This document shows, piece after piece, positions 9,368-16,603 of a stretch of DNA of 64,000 nucleotides. Every line of letters begins with the position of its first letter. Position 1 is the first letter of the stretch. Under the pieces are notes generated by a model. The model was not told where the DNA came from, searched no databases, and was given only the letters and a program-made list of their open reading frames with translations. Made by a program: the position numbers and the translations under genes. The DNA is from Alicyclobacillus sendaiensis NBRC 100866 (GTDB taxonomy: Bacteria; Bacillota; Bacilli; Alicyclobacillales; Alicyclobacillaceae), in the NCBI RefSeq assembly GCF_001552675.1, contig NZ_BCRQ01000001.1, positions 43,796-107,795 of the forward strand. The letters are read 5' to 3'.

Positions 9368-10526
9368 GGTGTTCCACGAAGGTCCGGATGCGCCGGAGCG
9401 CCTCTTCGATGAGTTCCACCGAGGTGGCGTACGAGCAGCGGACGAAACCCTCGCCGGGATCGCCAAACACGTTGCCCGGGACCACGGCCACGCCCTGCTC
9501 CAGAAGCAGCCGTTCCGCGAACTGTTCTGACGTGAGCCCCGTGGGGCGGATGTCGGGGAACGCGTAGAACGCGCCCCGCGGCTCGTGGCACGGCAGCCCG
9601 ATTTCGTTCAGCCCTGCCACAATCAGCTTTCTCCGCCTGTCGTAGCTCTCCACCATGCGATCCCGCTCGTCGTCCCCGTTTCGCAGCGCTTCGAGTGCGG
9701 CCCGCTGCGCCATGTGCGGCGCGCACATGATGGTGTACTGGTGAATCTTGAGCATGGCCGAGATGATGGGCTCCGGCCCGGCCGCGTAGCCGATGCGCCA
9801 GCCCGTCATGGCGTACGCCTTCGACATGCCGCTCACCACGACGGTGCGCTCTCGCATTCCGGGGATGGCGGCGATGCTCACGTGTTGGCTGCCATACGTC
9901 AGCTCGGCGTAAATCTCGTCGGACACCACAAACAGGTCGTGGCGCTGGACGACCTCCGCGATGGCCTGGAGGTCTTCCTTGTCCATGACCGCACCGGTCG
10001 GATTGTTCGGAAAACACAAGACGAGCACCTTGCTTCGTGGCGTGATGGCTCGCTCCAGGGCATCAGCAGTGAGTCGAAAACCGTCCTCCGCGTAGGTGGG
10101 CAGTTCCACCACGTCTGCGCCCGCGAGCAGCGCGCAGGGCTTGTAGCTGACGTATGTCGGGACAGGGATGAGGACCTCGTCGCCTGGGCACACCAGCGCC
10201 CGCAGCGCGAGATCGATGGCCTCGCTTCCGCCGACGGTGACGAGAACCTCGTGGGACGGATCGTACGTGAGTCCAAACTTCGTGAGATATTTGGCGATCT
10301 CGACGCACAGCTCGGGGAGCCCCCGATTGGGTGTGTACGTCGTGTAGCCCTGCTCCAGGGAGTACATGCACGCCTCGCGCACGTGCCAAGGGGTCACGAA
10401 GTCGGGTTCGCCCACGCCGAGCGAGATGACGTCCTGCATTTGACTGGCGAGATCGAAAAACCGGCGGATGCCAGACGGGGGAAGATTGCGAACGACGGGG
10501 GACAAACGTTCATATAGCGTGTTCAT
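9345..10526 (-). CDS. alaT: Class I aminotransferase, AlaT (YugH)-like
   Basis: A 393-residue fold-type I PLP aminotransferase, probably alanine transaminase. It shows ISLGVGEPDFVTP, YTPNRGLPELC, VTVGGSEAIDLALRAL, LCFPNNPTGAVM (substrate/PLP site), the Asp-Tyr pair in VVSDEIYAEL, and the Schiff-base Lys in VVSGMSKAYAMTGWRIGY. Its ATG overlaps the stop of the Lrp-family gene by four bases, so translation is coupled. Bacillus subtilis has the same pair, alaR (yugG) and alaT (yugH), for alanine synthesis; the name here rests on that arrangement. Confidence 0.85.
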   Translation of the reverse strand: MNTLYERLSPVVRNLPPSGIRRFFDLASQMQDVISLGVGEPDFVTPWHVREACMYSLEQGYTTYTPNRGLPELCVEIAKYLTKFGLTYDPSHEVLVTVGGSEAIDLALRALVCPGDEVLIPVPTYVSYKPCALLAGADVVELPTYAEDGFRLTADALERAITPRSKVLVLCFPNNPTGAVMDKEDLQAIAEVVQRHDLFVVSDEIYAELTYGSQHVSIAAIPGMRERTVVVSGMSKAYAMTGWRIGYAAGPEPIISAMLKIHQYTIMCAPHMAQRAALEALRNGDDERDRMVESYDRRRKLIVAGLNEIGLPCHEPRGAFYAFPDIRPTGLTSEQFAERLLLEQGVAVVPGNVFGDPGEGFVRCSYATSVELIEEALRRIRTFVEHLSYHPVR

Positions 10527-11017
10527 GGCGTGATCATCAGTCGCCTTTCTCCATCGGTGTCGTCGTAGATGACGCCGTCCGACTTGTACGTCTTGAGCAG
10601 GAAGTGCGTCGCCGTGGACGTGACGTTTTCGAGCGTCGCCAGCTTCTCAGACACGAACCTGGAGACCTCGCGGAGATCTCGCCCTACGACCGTCACCTGA
10701 AGGTCGTAGCCCCCGGACATCAGCGAGACGGACTTCACCTCGTCGAAGCGATAGATCTTGCGCGCGATGGCGTCGAAACCGACCTCCCGCTGTGGGAGCA
10801 CCTTGACAGCGATCACGGCCGTCACTTGATTGACGGGGAGCTTCTCCCAGTTGACAACGGCGGAATAGCGCAGGATGACTTTTTCCTGCTCCAATTCCTC
10901 AATGGTCTTTTCGATCACGTCCGGCCTCTCGCCGAGCATTCGCGCAATGGTTTCAGGGCTCAATTTCGCATTTTCGTGAAGAAGATTGCAGACTTTTAGG
11001 CGCAGCGCGTCGTTCAT
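10523..11017 (-). CDS. alaR: Lrp/AsnC-family regulator, AlaR-like
   Basis: A 164-residue regulator. The N-terminal winged HTH reads KLSPETIARMLGERPDVIEKT and the C-terminal RAM (ligand-sensing) domain includes VTAVIAVKVLPQREVGFD and VKSVSLMSGGYDLQVTVVG. It probably senses alanine or a related amino acid and controls its own operon with alaT. ATG 11017 follows AGAGGGGA. A perfect palindrome upstream could be its operator. Confidence 0.87.
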   Translation of the reverse strand: MNDALRLKVCNLLHENAKLSPETIARMLGERPDVIEKTIEELEQEKVILRYSAVVNWEKLPVNQVTAVIAVKVLPQREVGFDAIARKIYRFDEVKSVSLMSGGYDLQVTVVGRDLREVSRFVSEKLATLENVTSTATHFLLKTYKSDGVIYDDTDGERRLMITP

Positions 11018-11067
11018 GGAAATCCCCTCTGTGGCCGCGATGGAGTCGTGTTTCGCAGATGGCTCTC

Positions 11068-11089
11068 ATTGTAGCACAGTTTCGCGAAA
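11068..11089 (-). promoter_or_regulatory. Possible alaR promoter -10 and palindromic operator
   Basis: On the minus strand TACAAT (complement of 11068-11073) could be the -10 of alaR. The perfect 10-bp palindrome TTTCGCGAAA lies at 11080-11089, within the expected promoter. No good -35 is visible. Confidence 0.3.
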
Positions 11090-11144
11090 TGTGCCGGAAG
11101 ATTGCGATGAACGGTCGGCTGGATTGAAATCGACGAAAAATCCT

Positions 11145-11173
11145 TTGCGGCATGCCGAAATACATGGTACAAT
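11145..11173 (+). promoter_or_regulatory. Sigma-A promoter of the first Asp23-family gene
   Basis: TTGCGG (11145-11150), 17-bp spacer, TACAAT (11168-11173), 34 bp before the start codon. Confidence 0.65.
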
Positions 11174-11207
11174 AGAGGAAAGTTGTGAATCCTGCAGGAG
11201 TGATAGG

Positions 11208-11582
11208 ATGCCGAAGACGGTGGAGACCAGCCTGGGTAAGGTGCAGATTGCGGAAGAGGTCGTTGCGAAAATTGCAGGCATGGCCGCGCTGGAATGCCCC
11301 GGGTTGGCCGGGATGGCTCCGCGTCGCCAGGTCATGGATCGCCTGAACGAGGTGCTGAGGCGCGAGAACCTGGAGCGCGGGGTGGACGTCCAAATCGGTC
11401 CGAATGGCGATGACGTTAAGGTCGGTCTGTACATCATCGTGCAGTACGGCGTTAACATCTATGATACGGCAGTGAACGTGCAGGAGCGGGTCGCGGACGC
11501 GCTGAATCGTTACATCGGCATGGACAACACGCAGATCCACGTCTACGTGCAGGGCGTTGACTTTGGCGACGCCAGCCGCTGA
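11208..11582 (+). CDS. Asp23/Gls24-family envelope stress protein (single domain)
   Basis: A 124-residue protein that consists almost wholly of the Asp23 fold: LGKVQIAEEVVAKIAGMAAL, then GVDVQIGPNGDDVKVGLYI and VQYGVNIYDTAVNVQERV. Family members are cytoplasmic proteins tied to cell-envelope homeostasis and alkaline shock, anchored to the membrane by AmaP. ATG 11208 has GGAG seven bases upstream. It converges on the asp23-amaP operon on the other strand and shares a bidirectional terminator with it, so this stretch carries two separate Asp23 units. Confidence 0.88.
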   Translation: MPKTVETSLGKVQIAEEVVAKIAGMAALECPGLAGMAPRRQVMDRLNEVLRRENLERGVDVQIGPNGDDVKVGLYIIVQYGVNIYDTAVNVQERVADALNRYIGMDNTQIHVYVQGVDFGDASR

Positions 11583-11595
11583 AGCGGGCGTGATG

Positions 11596-11637
11596 ATGGA
11601 AAACGCCGCCGGGCTGTGACTCGGCGGCGTTTTCCAT
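11596..11637. terminator. Bidirectional terminator between convergent Asp23 units
   Basis: A perfect 15-bp inverted repeat (ATGGAAAACGCCGCC and its complement) with A-run and T-run edges, placed between the two convergent transcription units. Confidence 0.8.
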
Positions 11638-11651
11638 GCCGTGCGCAGAAC

Positions 11652-11906
11652 TCACATGCCGTCGCGCGGGCGCCTGCGGTTGGCGAGGAACCCCAAGAGG
11701 CGCTCTGCGATGCCGGCCAAGGAACCTTCCTGTTCCCAGATGCGCCCGAACCAATAGAAGAGCGCAATGAGCACCGCCAGTAGCACCATTCTCCAGAATC
11801 CTACAATCATCCACGCCACCCACACAGCGAAACCCAGCATCAGGCCGTGATATCGATGCGGCAAGTTGATCAGCCATTCCCACGCTTCACGCAAGGTTTC
11901 ACGCAC
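11652..11906 (-). CDS. DUF2273-type small membrane protein
   Basis: An 84-residue protein with two hydrophobic segments (LMLGFAVWVAWMIVGFW and MVLLAVLIALFYWFG) and a basic C-terminus (RRRPRDGM). Small DUF2273 proteins accompany Asp23 and AmaP in many Bacillota. I chose GTG 11906, which overlaps the amaP stop by eight bases and has GGAG upstream. It is the last gene of the minus-strand operon. Confidence 0.72.
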   Translation of the reverse strand: MRETLREAWEWLINLPHRYHGLMLGFAVWVAWMIVGFWRMVLLAVLIALFYWFGRIWEQEGSLAGIAERLLGFLANRRRPRDGM

Positions 11907-12453
11907 CGCTACCACTCCAAACGCGCATGGCTCGGTTGCCATCGCCGAGTTCGGTCACCTGGACGAGGACCCGCTCCACAGGCACGTGCGTTGTCTCTTC
12001 GAGATACGATTTCACCGCGTTTTGCGCCTCTTTCGCGACGGCTGCGATGTCGATGTCCGGCAGGACGCGCATGCGCAGTGTCAGAATGAGACCTCCTTGA
12101 CCCTGGCGAACGACCGTTTCAAACGAGGACACGCCCCGGAGTTGGGAACCGCGCCGGTTGGCGAGCTGGATGATGGTGTCGTAGGCGATCCGGATGGGGC
12201 CGTGATCGCCCGTGACCATGACGGCGTCCAGCTTTGGGTCCCGCCGCCGCCGGAAGAACAGGAATCGGATGGCGATGAGGGCGGTGACGCCGCCCACCAC
12301 CATCGTCACGACGTTGTACGGATACCGGGTCAACTCCATTTGGGCCCAGCCAATGGGGACGGCTGCGCCGACGAGAGCGACGGCGACGCCCAGGATCAGG
12401 GACACGATGGACAGAATGAACAGGAGCAGGCGGTCAAACAGGTTCACCTTCAT
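11899..12453 (-). CDS. amaP: Alkaline shock response membrane anchor protein AmaP
   Basis: A 184-residue protein with two N-terminal membrane helices (LFDRLLLFILSIVSLILGV and YPYNVVTMVVGGVTALIAIR) followed by a cytoplasmic domain that resembles Asp23 (DTIIQLANRRGSQLRGV, QGGLILTLRMRVLPDIDI). AmaP anchors Asp23 filaments at the membrane. It lies between the Asp23-type gene and the DUF2273 gene, the same arrangement as in staphylococci. ATG follows GAGGGGGA. Confidence 0.88.
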   Translation of the reverse strand: MKVNLFDRLLLFILSIVSLILGVAVALVGAAVPIGWAQMELTRYPYNVVTMVVGGVTALIAIRFLFFRRRRDPKLDAVMVTGDHGPIRIAYDTIIQLANRRGSQLRGVSSFETVVRQGQGGLILTLRMRVLPDIDIAAVAKEAQNAVKSYLEETTHVPVERVLVQVTELGDGNRAMRVWSGSGA

Positions 12454-12474
12454 TCCCCCTCATATGGACGAATG

Positions 12475-13215
12475 CTACTCGCGCATTTGGTCCTTTGCCT
12501 TGACCGCCGCGCGATCTGCGGCGTCCTTCGCGGCGTCCGCAGCCCGGCTCGCGACGTCTTTGACGGCTTCCGCACCTTGCTGCGCTGCGTCCTTCGACGC
12601 CTCGTACGCCGATTGCGCCGTCTGTTTCACCGCTTCAGCGCCCTGCTGAGCTTTTTCCGCCGCTGCGTCCATCACCTGCTGCGCCTTTTCCTTTGCCGTT
12701 TCCATCGCGCCCGCAGCAGCTTCCTTGGTCGCCTGCGTGGCCGACTGAACTTTGCTCTTCGCCGTGTCGTACCCTTGCTTGACCAGAACCGTGCCCTGCT
12801 GGATCAGATTTGAAACCTTGCTTGGGAAACCGAATCCTTCGCCTTCTTCGTCTTCGTCTCGGAGCGACAAACCGATGACATGCACGTGGACAGCTGCGAC
12901 GCGCAGCCCCGTGTATTGCTCGACCGAGGCCTGGACGTGCTCCTGAATCTGTGCCGCGACATCCGGGATTCGATACCCATACCGGAGCACGACCTGAACG
13001 GTCAGCGTGCAGGCGTCATCGGCGAATTCAACTTTCACGCCGCGCGTCAAATTGCGCCGACCGGTGATCTGCTCTGCCAACCCGCTCACCGCGGAACCGG
13101 CCATCTTCGCCACGCCTTCGATTTCAGACATGGCCGCGCCGGCGATGGTCTGAATCACATCCTCCGCAATGTGAATCGTGCCGCTTTGCGCCAGGGTATA
13201 CTCCAAGTTGGCCAT
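12475..13215 (-). CDS. Asp23-family protein with long LEA-like Ala-rich helical tail
   Basis: A 246-residue protein. Residues 1-120 are an Asp23 domain (GTIHIAEDVIQTIAGAAMSE, VKVEFADDACTLTVQVVLRYG, IQEHVQASVEQYTGL). After an acidic linker (RDEDEEGEGFGFP), residues about 145-246 are almost wholly Ala, Lys, Glu and Gln with repeats such as EKAQQGAEAVKQTAQSAYEA and DAAQQGAEAVKDVASRAADA. That pattern gives an amphipathic helix like group 3 LEA proteins. Asp23 proteins usually end after the domain. ATG 13215 follows GGAGGAG. It heads the operon with amaP. Confidence 0.85.
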   Translation of the reverse strand: MANLEYTLAQSGTIHIAEDVIQTIAGAAMSEIEGVAKMAGSAVSGLAEQITGRRNLTRGVKVEFADDACTLTVQVVLRYGYRIPDVAAQIQEHVQASVEQYTGLRVAAVHVHVIGLSLRDEDEEGEGFGFPSKVSNLIQQGTVLVKQGYDTAKSKVQSATQATKEAAAGAMETAKEKAQQVMDAAAEKAQQGAEAVKQTAQSAYEASKDAAQQGAEAVKDVASRAADAAKDAADRAAVKAKDQMRE

Positions 13216-13799
13216 TCGCCTTCTCCTCCTTCAGGTGGAATGTGCGATGAGTGTCACTTCCTGCGGTCGCCCTTGTCCGCCGCCGGGGAAGTCGACTCAC
13301 CACCTTTCCCGGAGTCTCGTTTGTGTGCGATTGTATCAAAGAATATCTAAAAAGGAAATCCGTATATCAGATCTATTGAATATGTATATCTATACATGTT
13401 GTGTAAATGCATCTTTTCATTGGCGATCTCGGCGCGACCACCGCGGTGTCCTCGAATCCTGTGTGCGAGAGCGTCCTTTGTGGGTCGAAACCTGGAGGTC
13501 GTTCGCGATTGAGAACGTACAACGAGGAATGATCTCGCCGCCGGGTAGGGCTGAGGATGCAAGATGCACGTGGATCAAAGCCTCGCGGGGCCGAGGGCAT
13601 CTTCTGAGGTGCCGTCCATCTCGTCGGCGCGCAGGATTCCACGCTGAATGCGATGCCCTACGTGCCTCGGTATGTTGACACCAGCATAACCCAAGGATGG
13701 ACAAAGGACAACCTCTGCGTGTCGATGATCGACGACATCCGTCGTCTTCATCACGTCCGTCGCTCGGCGAGCGGCACCCCGGCGGCGCGCGGGAGGTGG
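13216..13799. other. Intergenic region without recognised gene
   Basis: About 580 bp between the asp23 operon and csoR. An AT-rich block (13335-13415) holds the likely promoter zone of the asp23 operon. The rest has only short frames without ribosome sites; I recognise no gene or RNA. Confidence 0.5.
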
Positions 13800-13826
13800 A
13801 TACCGTACAGGGGTTTCGTATACAAT
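13800..13826 (+). promoter_or_regulatory. csoR promoter with copper-repressor operator
   Basis: ATACCGTACAGGGGTT (13800-13815) has the ATACC-N5-GGGGT form of CsoR operators. The -10 TACAAT follows at 13821-13826, so a bound repressor would block the promoter. Confidence 0.6.
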
Positions 13827-13881
13827 AGGCGTAGCGAGGCACAGTTGATGCCCGGCGGGTCCGGGCGCCGGAGGGAAAGAC

Positions 13882-14196
13882 GTGGACCCATTGCACGCGG
13901 ACGAATCGCATGGACATGCGCACAGCTACGAGCCGATGAAGCCGGATCTGCTTCGCCGCCTGCGGCGAATTGAGGGCCAAGTGCGCGGGCTCCAAAAGAT
14001 GGTCGAAGACGGGCGATATTGCATCGATATTCTGGTCCAGATTGCCGCGGTGAAAAGCGCTCTGCACCAAGTCGGGCTGGCTATTCTCGAATCCCACACG
14101 CGCGGATGCGTCGCCGAGGCGTTGCGCGAGCGGGATCGCGAAGAAGAAAAAGTCGAGGAGCTGATTCAGGTCCTGCGCCAGTTCACCAAGCTGTAA
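13882..14196 (+). CDS. csoR: Copper-sensing repressor CsoR
   Basis: A 104-residue all-helical repressor that releases DNA on binding Cu(I). The family core is clear (LLRRLRRIEGQVRGLQKMV). The copper ligands are present: Cys47 in GRYCIDIL, His72 and Cys76 in ESHTRGC, the C-H-C set of true CsoR. A His-rich N-terminal tail (HADESHGHAH) is extra. GTG start behind GGAGGG. It forms an operon with copZ 35 bp downstream; no copA is visible here. Confidence 0.92.
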   Translation: MDPLHADESHGHAHSYEPMKPDLLRRLRRIEGQVRGLQKMVEDGRYCIDILVQIAAVKSALHQVGLAILESHTRGCVAEALRERDREEEKVEELIQVLRQFTKL

Positions 14197-14231
14197 GGGA
14201 AGCAAGAACCGCGGCGAGGGGAGGTGAGCTG

Positions 14232-14435
14232 ATGGCGACGACAACCCTGCGCGTGAAGGGCATGACGTGCGACGGCTGCGTCCGCTCGGTGACGCGCGCG
14301 CTGACGGCGGTCGAGGGCGTCTCCAGCGTGGACGTGAGCCTTGAGAAGGGGGAGGCTGTCGTCACGCATGCCGATTCCACGCCCGTGACCGCGCTGCGGT
14401 CCGCGGTGGAAGAGGCGGGATACGACGTGGAGTGA
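14232..14435 (+). CDS. copZ: Copper chaperone CopZ-like heavy-metal-associated protein
   Basis: A 67-residue ferredoxin-like HMA domain with the metal site GMTCDGC near the N-terminus. It would carry Cu(I) in the cytoplasm to an exporter or to CsoR. ATG follows AGGGGAGGTGA. The csoR-copZ order is the common Bacillota copper operon, here without the P-type ATPase gene. Confidence 0.9.
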   Translation: MATTTLRVKGMTCDGCVRSVTRALTAVEGVSSVDVSLEKGEAVVTHADSTPVTALRSAVEEAGYDVE

Positions 14436-14436
14436 G

Positions 14437-14482
14437 CGGATCGGTCTCGGTCGGGATCCACTCCTTGGCCGAGATCGATCCG
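14437..14482 (+). terminator. Hairpin terminator of the csoR-copZ operon
   Basis: Long stem CGGATCGGTCTCGG / CCGAGATCGATCCG with one mismatch pair, then a weak T-run (GTGTTTCC), immediately after copZ. Confidence 0.55.
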
Positions 14483-14574
14483 TGTTTCCTCTTGCGGTAG
14501 ACGGCGGATCTGCCTCCGTTTAGAATAGGGGGCAGACGAGCCGCCTCGTGCGGCCGCGAGGGGAGGCGGCGGGC

Positions 14575-15387
14575 GTGAAGCCTTTTCTCAAGTGGGCAGG
14601 GGGCAAGTACCGCCTTCTTCCTTATATTCAGCGGGTGCTGCCGCCCGGGCGGCGTCTGATCGAGCCATTTGTTGGGTCTGGCGCCGTGTTTCTGAATACC
14701 AGCTATCCCACGTACGTGCTGTCGGACATCAATGCGGACGTGATCGCCCTGTACCGCGTGCTGAACGAGTACGGCGAGGCGTTCATCGAGGAATGCCGGC
14801 AGCTGTTCATTCCTGAGAACAACTGTCCGGAGGTCTACTACGCGCTCAGGGAGGAGTTTAACGCTTCGCGCGACGTGGTGAGGCGATCCGCTCTGTTTGT
14901 GTACCTGAATCGGCATGGCTACAACGGGCTTTGCCGGTATAACGCCGACGGGCGCTTCAACGTGCCGTTCGGCCGGTACAAGCGGCCCTATTTCCCCGAG
15001 CGGGAGATGCGATATTTCTACGAGAAAGTCCGGTGCGCCGAGTTGTTGTGCGTCGACTTTCGCGAGGTGATGCGCATGGCCGAGCCGGGCGACGTGGTGT
15101 ACTGCGATCCGCCGTATGTCCCGCTCTCGAAAACGGCAAACTTTCGCCAGTACGCGGCGCAGGGGTTTGGCGAAGCGGAGCAGCGGGATCTCGCCCGCAT
15201 TGCGGAAGAGCTCGCCGATCGCGGCATTCCCGTCCTCATCTCAAATCACCTGACGCCCTTCACGGAGCGGGCGTACCGCCGCGCCGAGTGCCGCCCCCTT
15301 CAGGTTCGCCGCGCCATCAGTTGCCAGGGTGCTCGCCGAGGCTACGCGCCAGAAGTACTCGCCCTGTTCGCGCCGCGATCGCGTTGA
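14575..15387 (+). CDS. dam: Solitary DNA adenine methylase (Dam, D12 class)
   Basis: A 270-residue N6-adenine methyltransferase, the normal size for Dam. The AdoMet motif is FLKWAGGKYRLLPYI with LIEPFVGSGAVFLN; the catalytic motif IV is DVVYCDPPYVPLS; NRHGYNGLCRYN matches Dam/DpnM enzymes. Expected target is GATC. GTG 14575 is preferred because GGGGAGG lies eight bases upstream and the protein then begins at the conserved KPFLKWAGGK. No restriction gene is adjacent, so it looks like an orphan methylase with a possible epigenetic or repair role. Confidence 0.9.
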   Translation: MKPFLKWAGGKYRLLPYIQRVLPPGRRLIEPFVGSGAVFLNTSYPTYVLSDINADVIALYRVLNEYGEAFIEECRQLFIPENNCPEVYYALREEFNASRDVVRRSALFVYLNRHGYNGLCRYNADGRFNVPFGRYKRPYFPEREMRYFYEKVRCAELLCVDFREVMRMAEPGDVVYCDPPYVPLSKTANFRQYAAQGFGEAEQRDLARIAEELADRGIPVLISNHLTPFTERAYRRAECRPLQVRRAISCQGARRGYAPEVLALFAPRSR

Positions 15388-15465
15388 ACCTGTTGGGCCG
15401 CCGCGGCGTCCATCACCGTGGATCATGGACGGCGCGCAAGGGACGCGCACACAGGGGGGATCGGC

Positions 15466-16257
15466 ATGTCCACGGCGCGCGCGAGTACGCGGCGCATACG
15501 GCCGTTGGTCATCAAGGTGCCGGAGATCACGGTGTGGTTTTGGATTGTGAAGCTGCTGACCACGGCCATGGGAGAAGCGACCTCGGACTTTCTGGTCTTG
15601 CACCTCAACAAGTACCTGGCGGTGGTGCTCGGCGCCATCGCGTTTGGCATTGCGTTTTGGCTCCAGTACCGCGCCAAGCGGTATGTGCCCTACATCTACT
15701 GGACGTTCGTCACGATGGTGGCTGTATTCGGCACCATGGTGGCCGACGCCATCCACATTGTGCTCGGCGTGCCCTACTGGGCGTCCACCACGGCGTTTGC
15801 CATCCTATTGGCCGTGGTGTTCATGGCCTGGTATCGCGTCGAACGCACGCTCGACATTCACAGCATCGTGACGAGGCGCCGCGAGTTGTTTTATTGGGCC
15901 GCTGTCCTGGCCACCTTCGCCATGGGCACGGCCTGCGGCGACATGACGGCCACCACGCTTCACCTGGGTTACTTCGCGTCAGGCATTCTGTTCGCCGTGC
16001 TATTTGGCGCGCCTTTTTTGCTGAAGCGGTGGGCGGGCATGAACGAGATCTTCGCGTTTTGGTTCTCGTATGTCATGACGAGACCGCTTGGCGCGTCGTT
16101 TGCGGATTGGCTGGGTGTGGAGAAGGCGTACGGCGGCTTGGGCTTCGGGCGCGGCGCTGTGGCACTGGCCACCACGCTTTGCATCATCGCGGCCGTCGGT
16201 TATTTGACGATCACGTCGAAAGACCGGCCCAACGAATCCCTCGTGTCGAATTTGTAA
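15466..16257 (+). CDS. COG4705-family multi-pass membrane protein
   Basis: A 263-residue protein with about eight hydrophobic segments and internal repetition: KVPEITVWFWIVKLLTTAMG with GEATSDFL, then a related unit FYWAAVLATFAMGTACGDM, and finally MTRPLGASFADWLGVEKAYG. These Gly-Glu/Asp turns between helices mark the COG4705 family, whose function is unknown to me. ATG 15466 follows AGGGGGGA. Transcription may continue from dam, 78 bp upstream. Confidence 0.72.
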   Translation: MSTARASTRRIRPLVIKVPEITVWFWIVKLLTTAMGEATSDFLVLHLNKYLAVVLGAIAFGIAFWLQYRAKRYVPYIYWTFVTMVAVFGTMVADAIHIVLGVPYWASTTAFAILLAVVFMAWYRVERTLDIHSIVTRRRELFYWAAVLATFAMGTACGDMTATTLHLGYFASGILFAVLFGAPFLLKRWAGMNEIFAFWFSYVMTRPLGASFADWLGVEKAYGGLGFGRGAVALATTLCIIAAVGYLTITSKDRPNESLVSNL

Positions 16258-16351
16258 CAATTGCACAAACGTCACCGTTTCGCCGCCCGCGTGAGATATC
16301 TTCCATTGATTCGCGCCTCGGCGCTCGATACACTAGGCGTGTGATCCAAAA

Positions 16352-16425
16352 GGCCTCGTATAATGCCGGGAATATGGCTCGGCAGTCTCTACCAAGCGAC
16401 CGAGAATCGCTTGCGCTACGGGGCC
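16352..16425 (+). promoter_or_regulatory. Purine (guanine) riboswitch aptamer
   Basis: The family consensus is met closely: P1 GGCCTCG (16352-16358) with CGGGGCC (16419-16425), J1/2 TATAAT, P2 GCCGGG/CTCGGC with loop L2 AATATGG, J2/3 GTCTCTACC, P3 AAGCGA/TCGCTT with loop CCGAGAA, and J3/1 ending CTACG. The residue equivalent to position 74 is C, which pairs guanine and not adenine. It precedes an NCS1 nucleobase permease. Confidence 0.93.
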
Positions 16426-16513
16426 GTTGTCATAGAGCGGTGCCGCGATTGGGCGTTCCCGCGAGCTTGGGACCATGGCTCGTGTGCGAGCGCATCGTGC
16501 CCGATCTCTCCGT

Positions 16514-16573
16514 CAACGGCCTCATGGCGAGACGAACCGACGGGTTCGGTCGCCCGAGGTCTTTTCTGTTTTT
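16514..16573 (+). terminator. Riboswitch expression platform: terminator with antiterminator pairing
   Basis: A strong hairpin (GGCGA...GAACC / GGGTTC...TCGCC, with flanking CCTC/GAGG) is followed by TCTTTTCTGTTTTT. CAACGGCC (16514-16521), at the base of this stem, is complementary to GGCCGTTG (16422-16429), which includes the 3' strand of aptamer P1. Ligand binding should fix P1, free the terminator and stop transcription. Confidence 0.85.
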
Positions 16574-16603
16574 CATCACCAAACAAGAGGGGGAGTTCGG
16601 CCC

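Noticed and set aside
13417..14244. Long minus-strand frame opposite csoR.
   Set aside because: It is a shadow of csoR on the other strand and has no start signal or family features.
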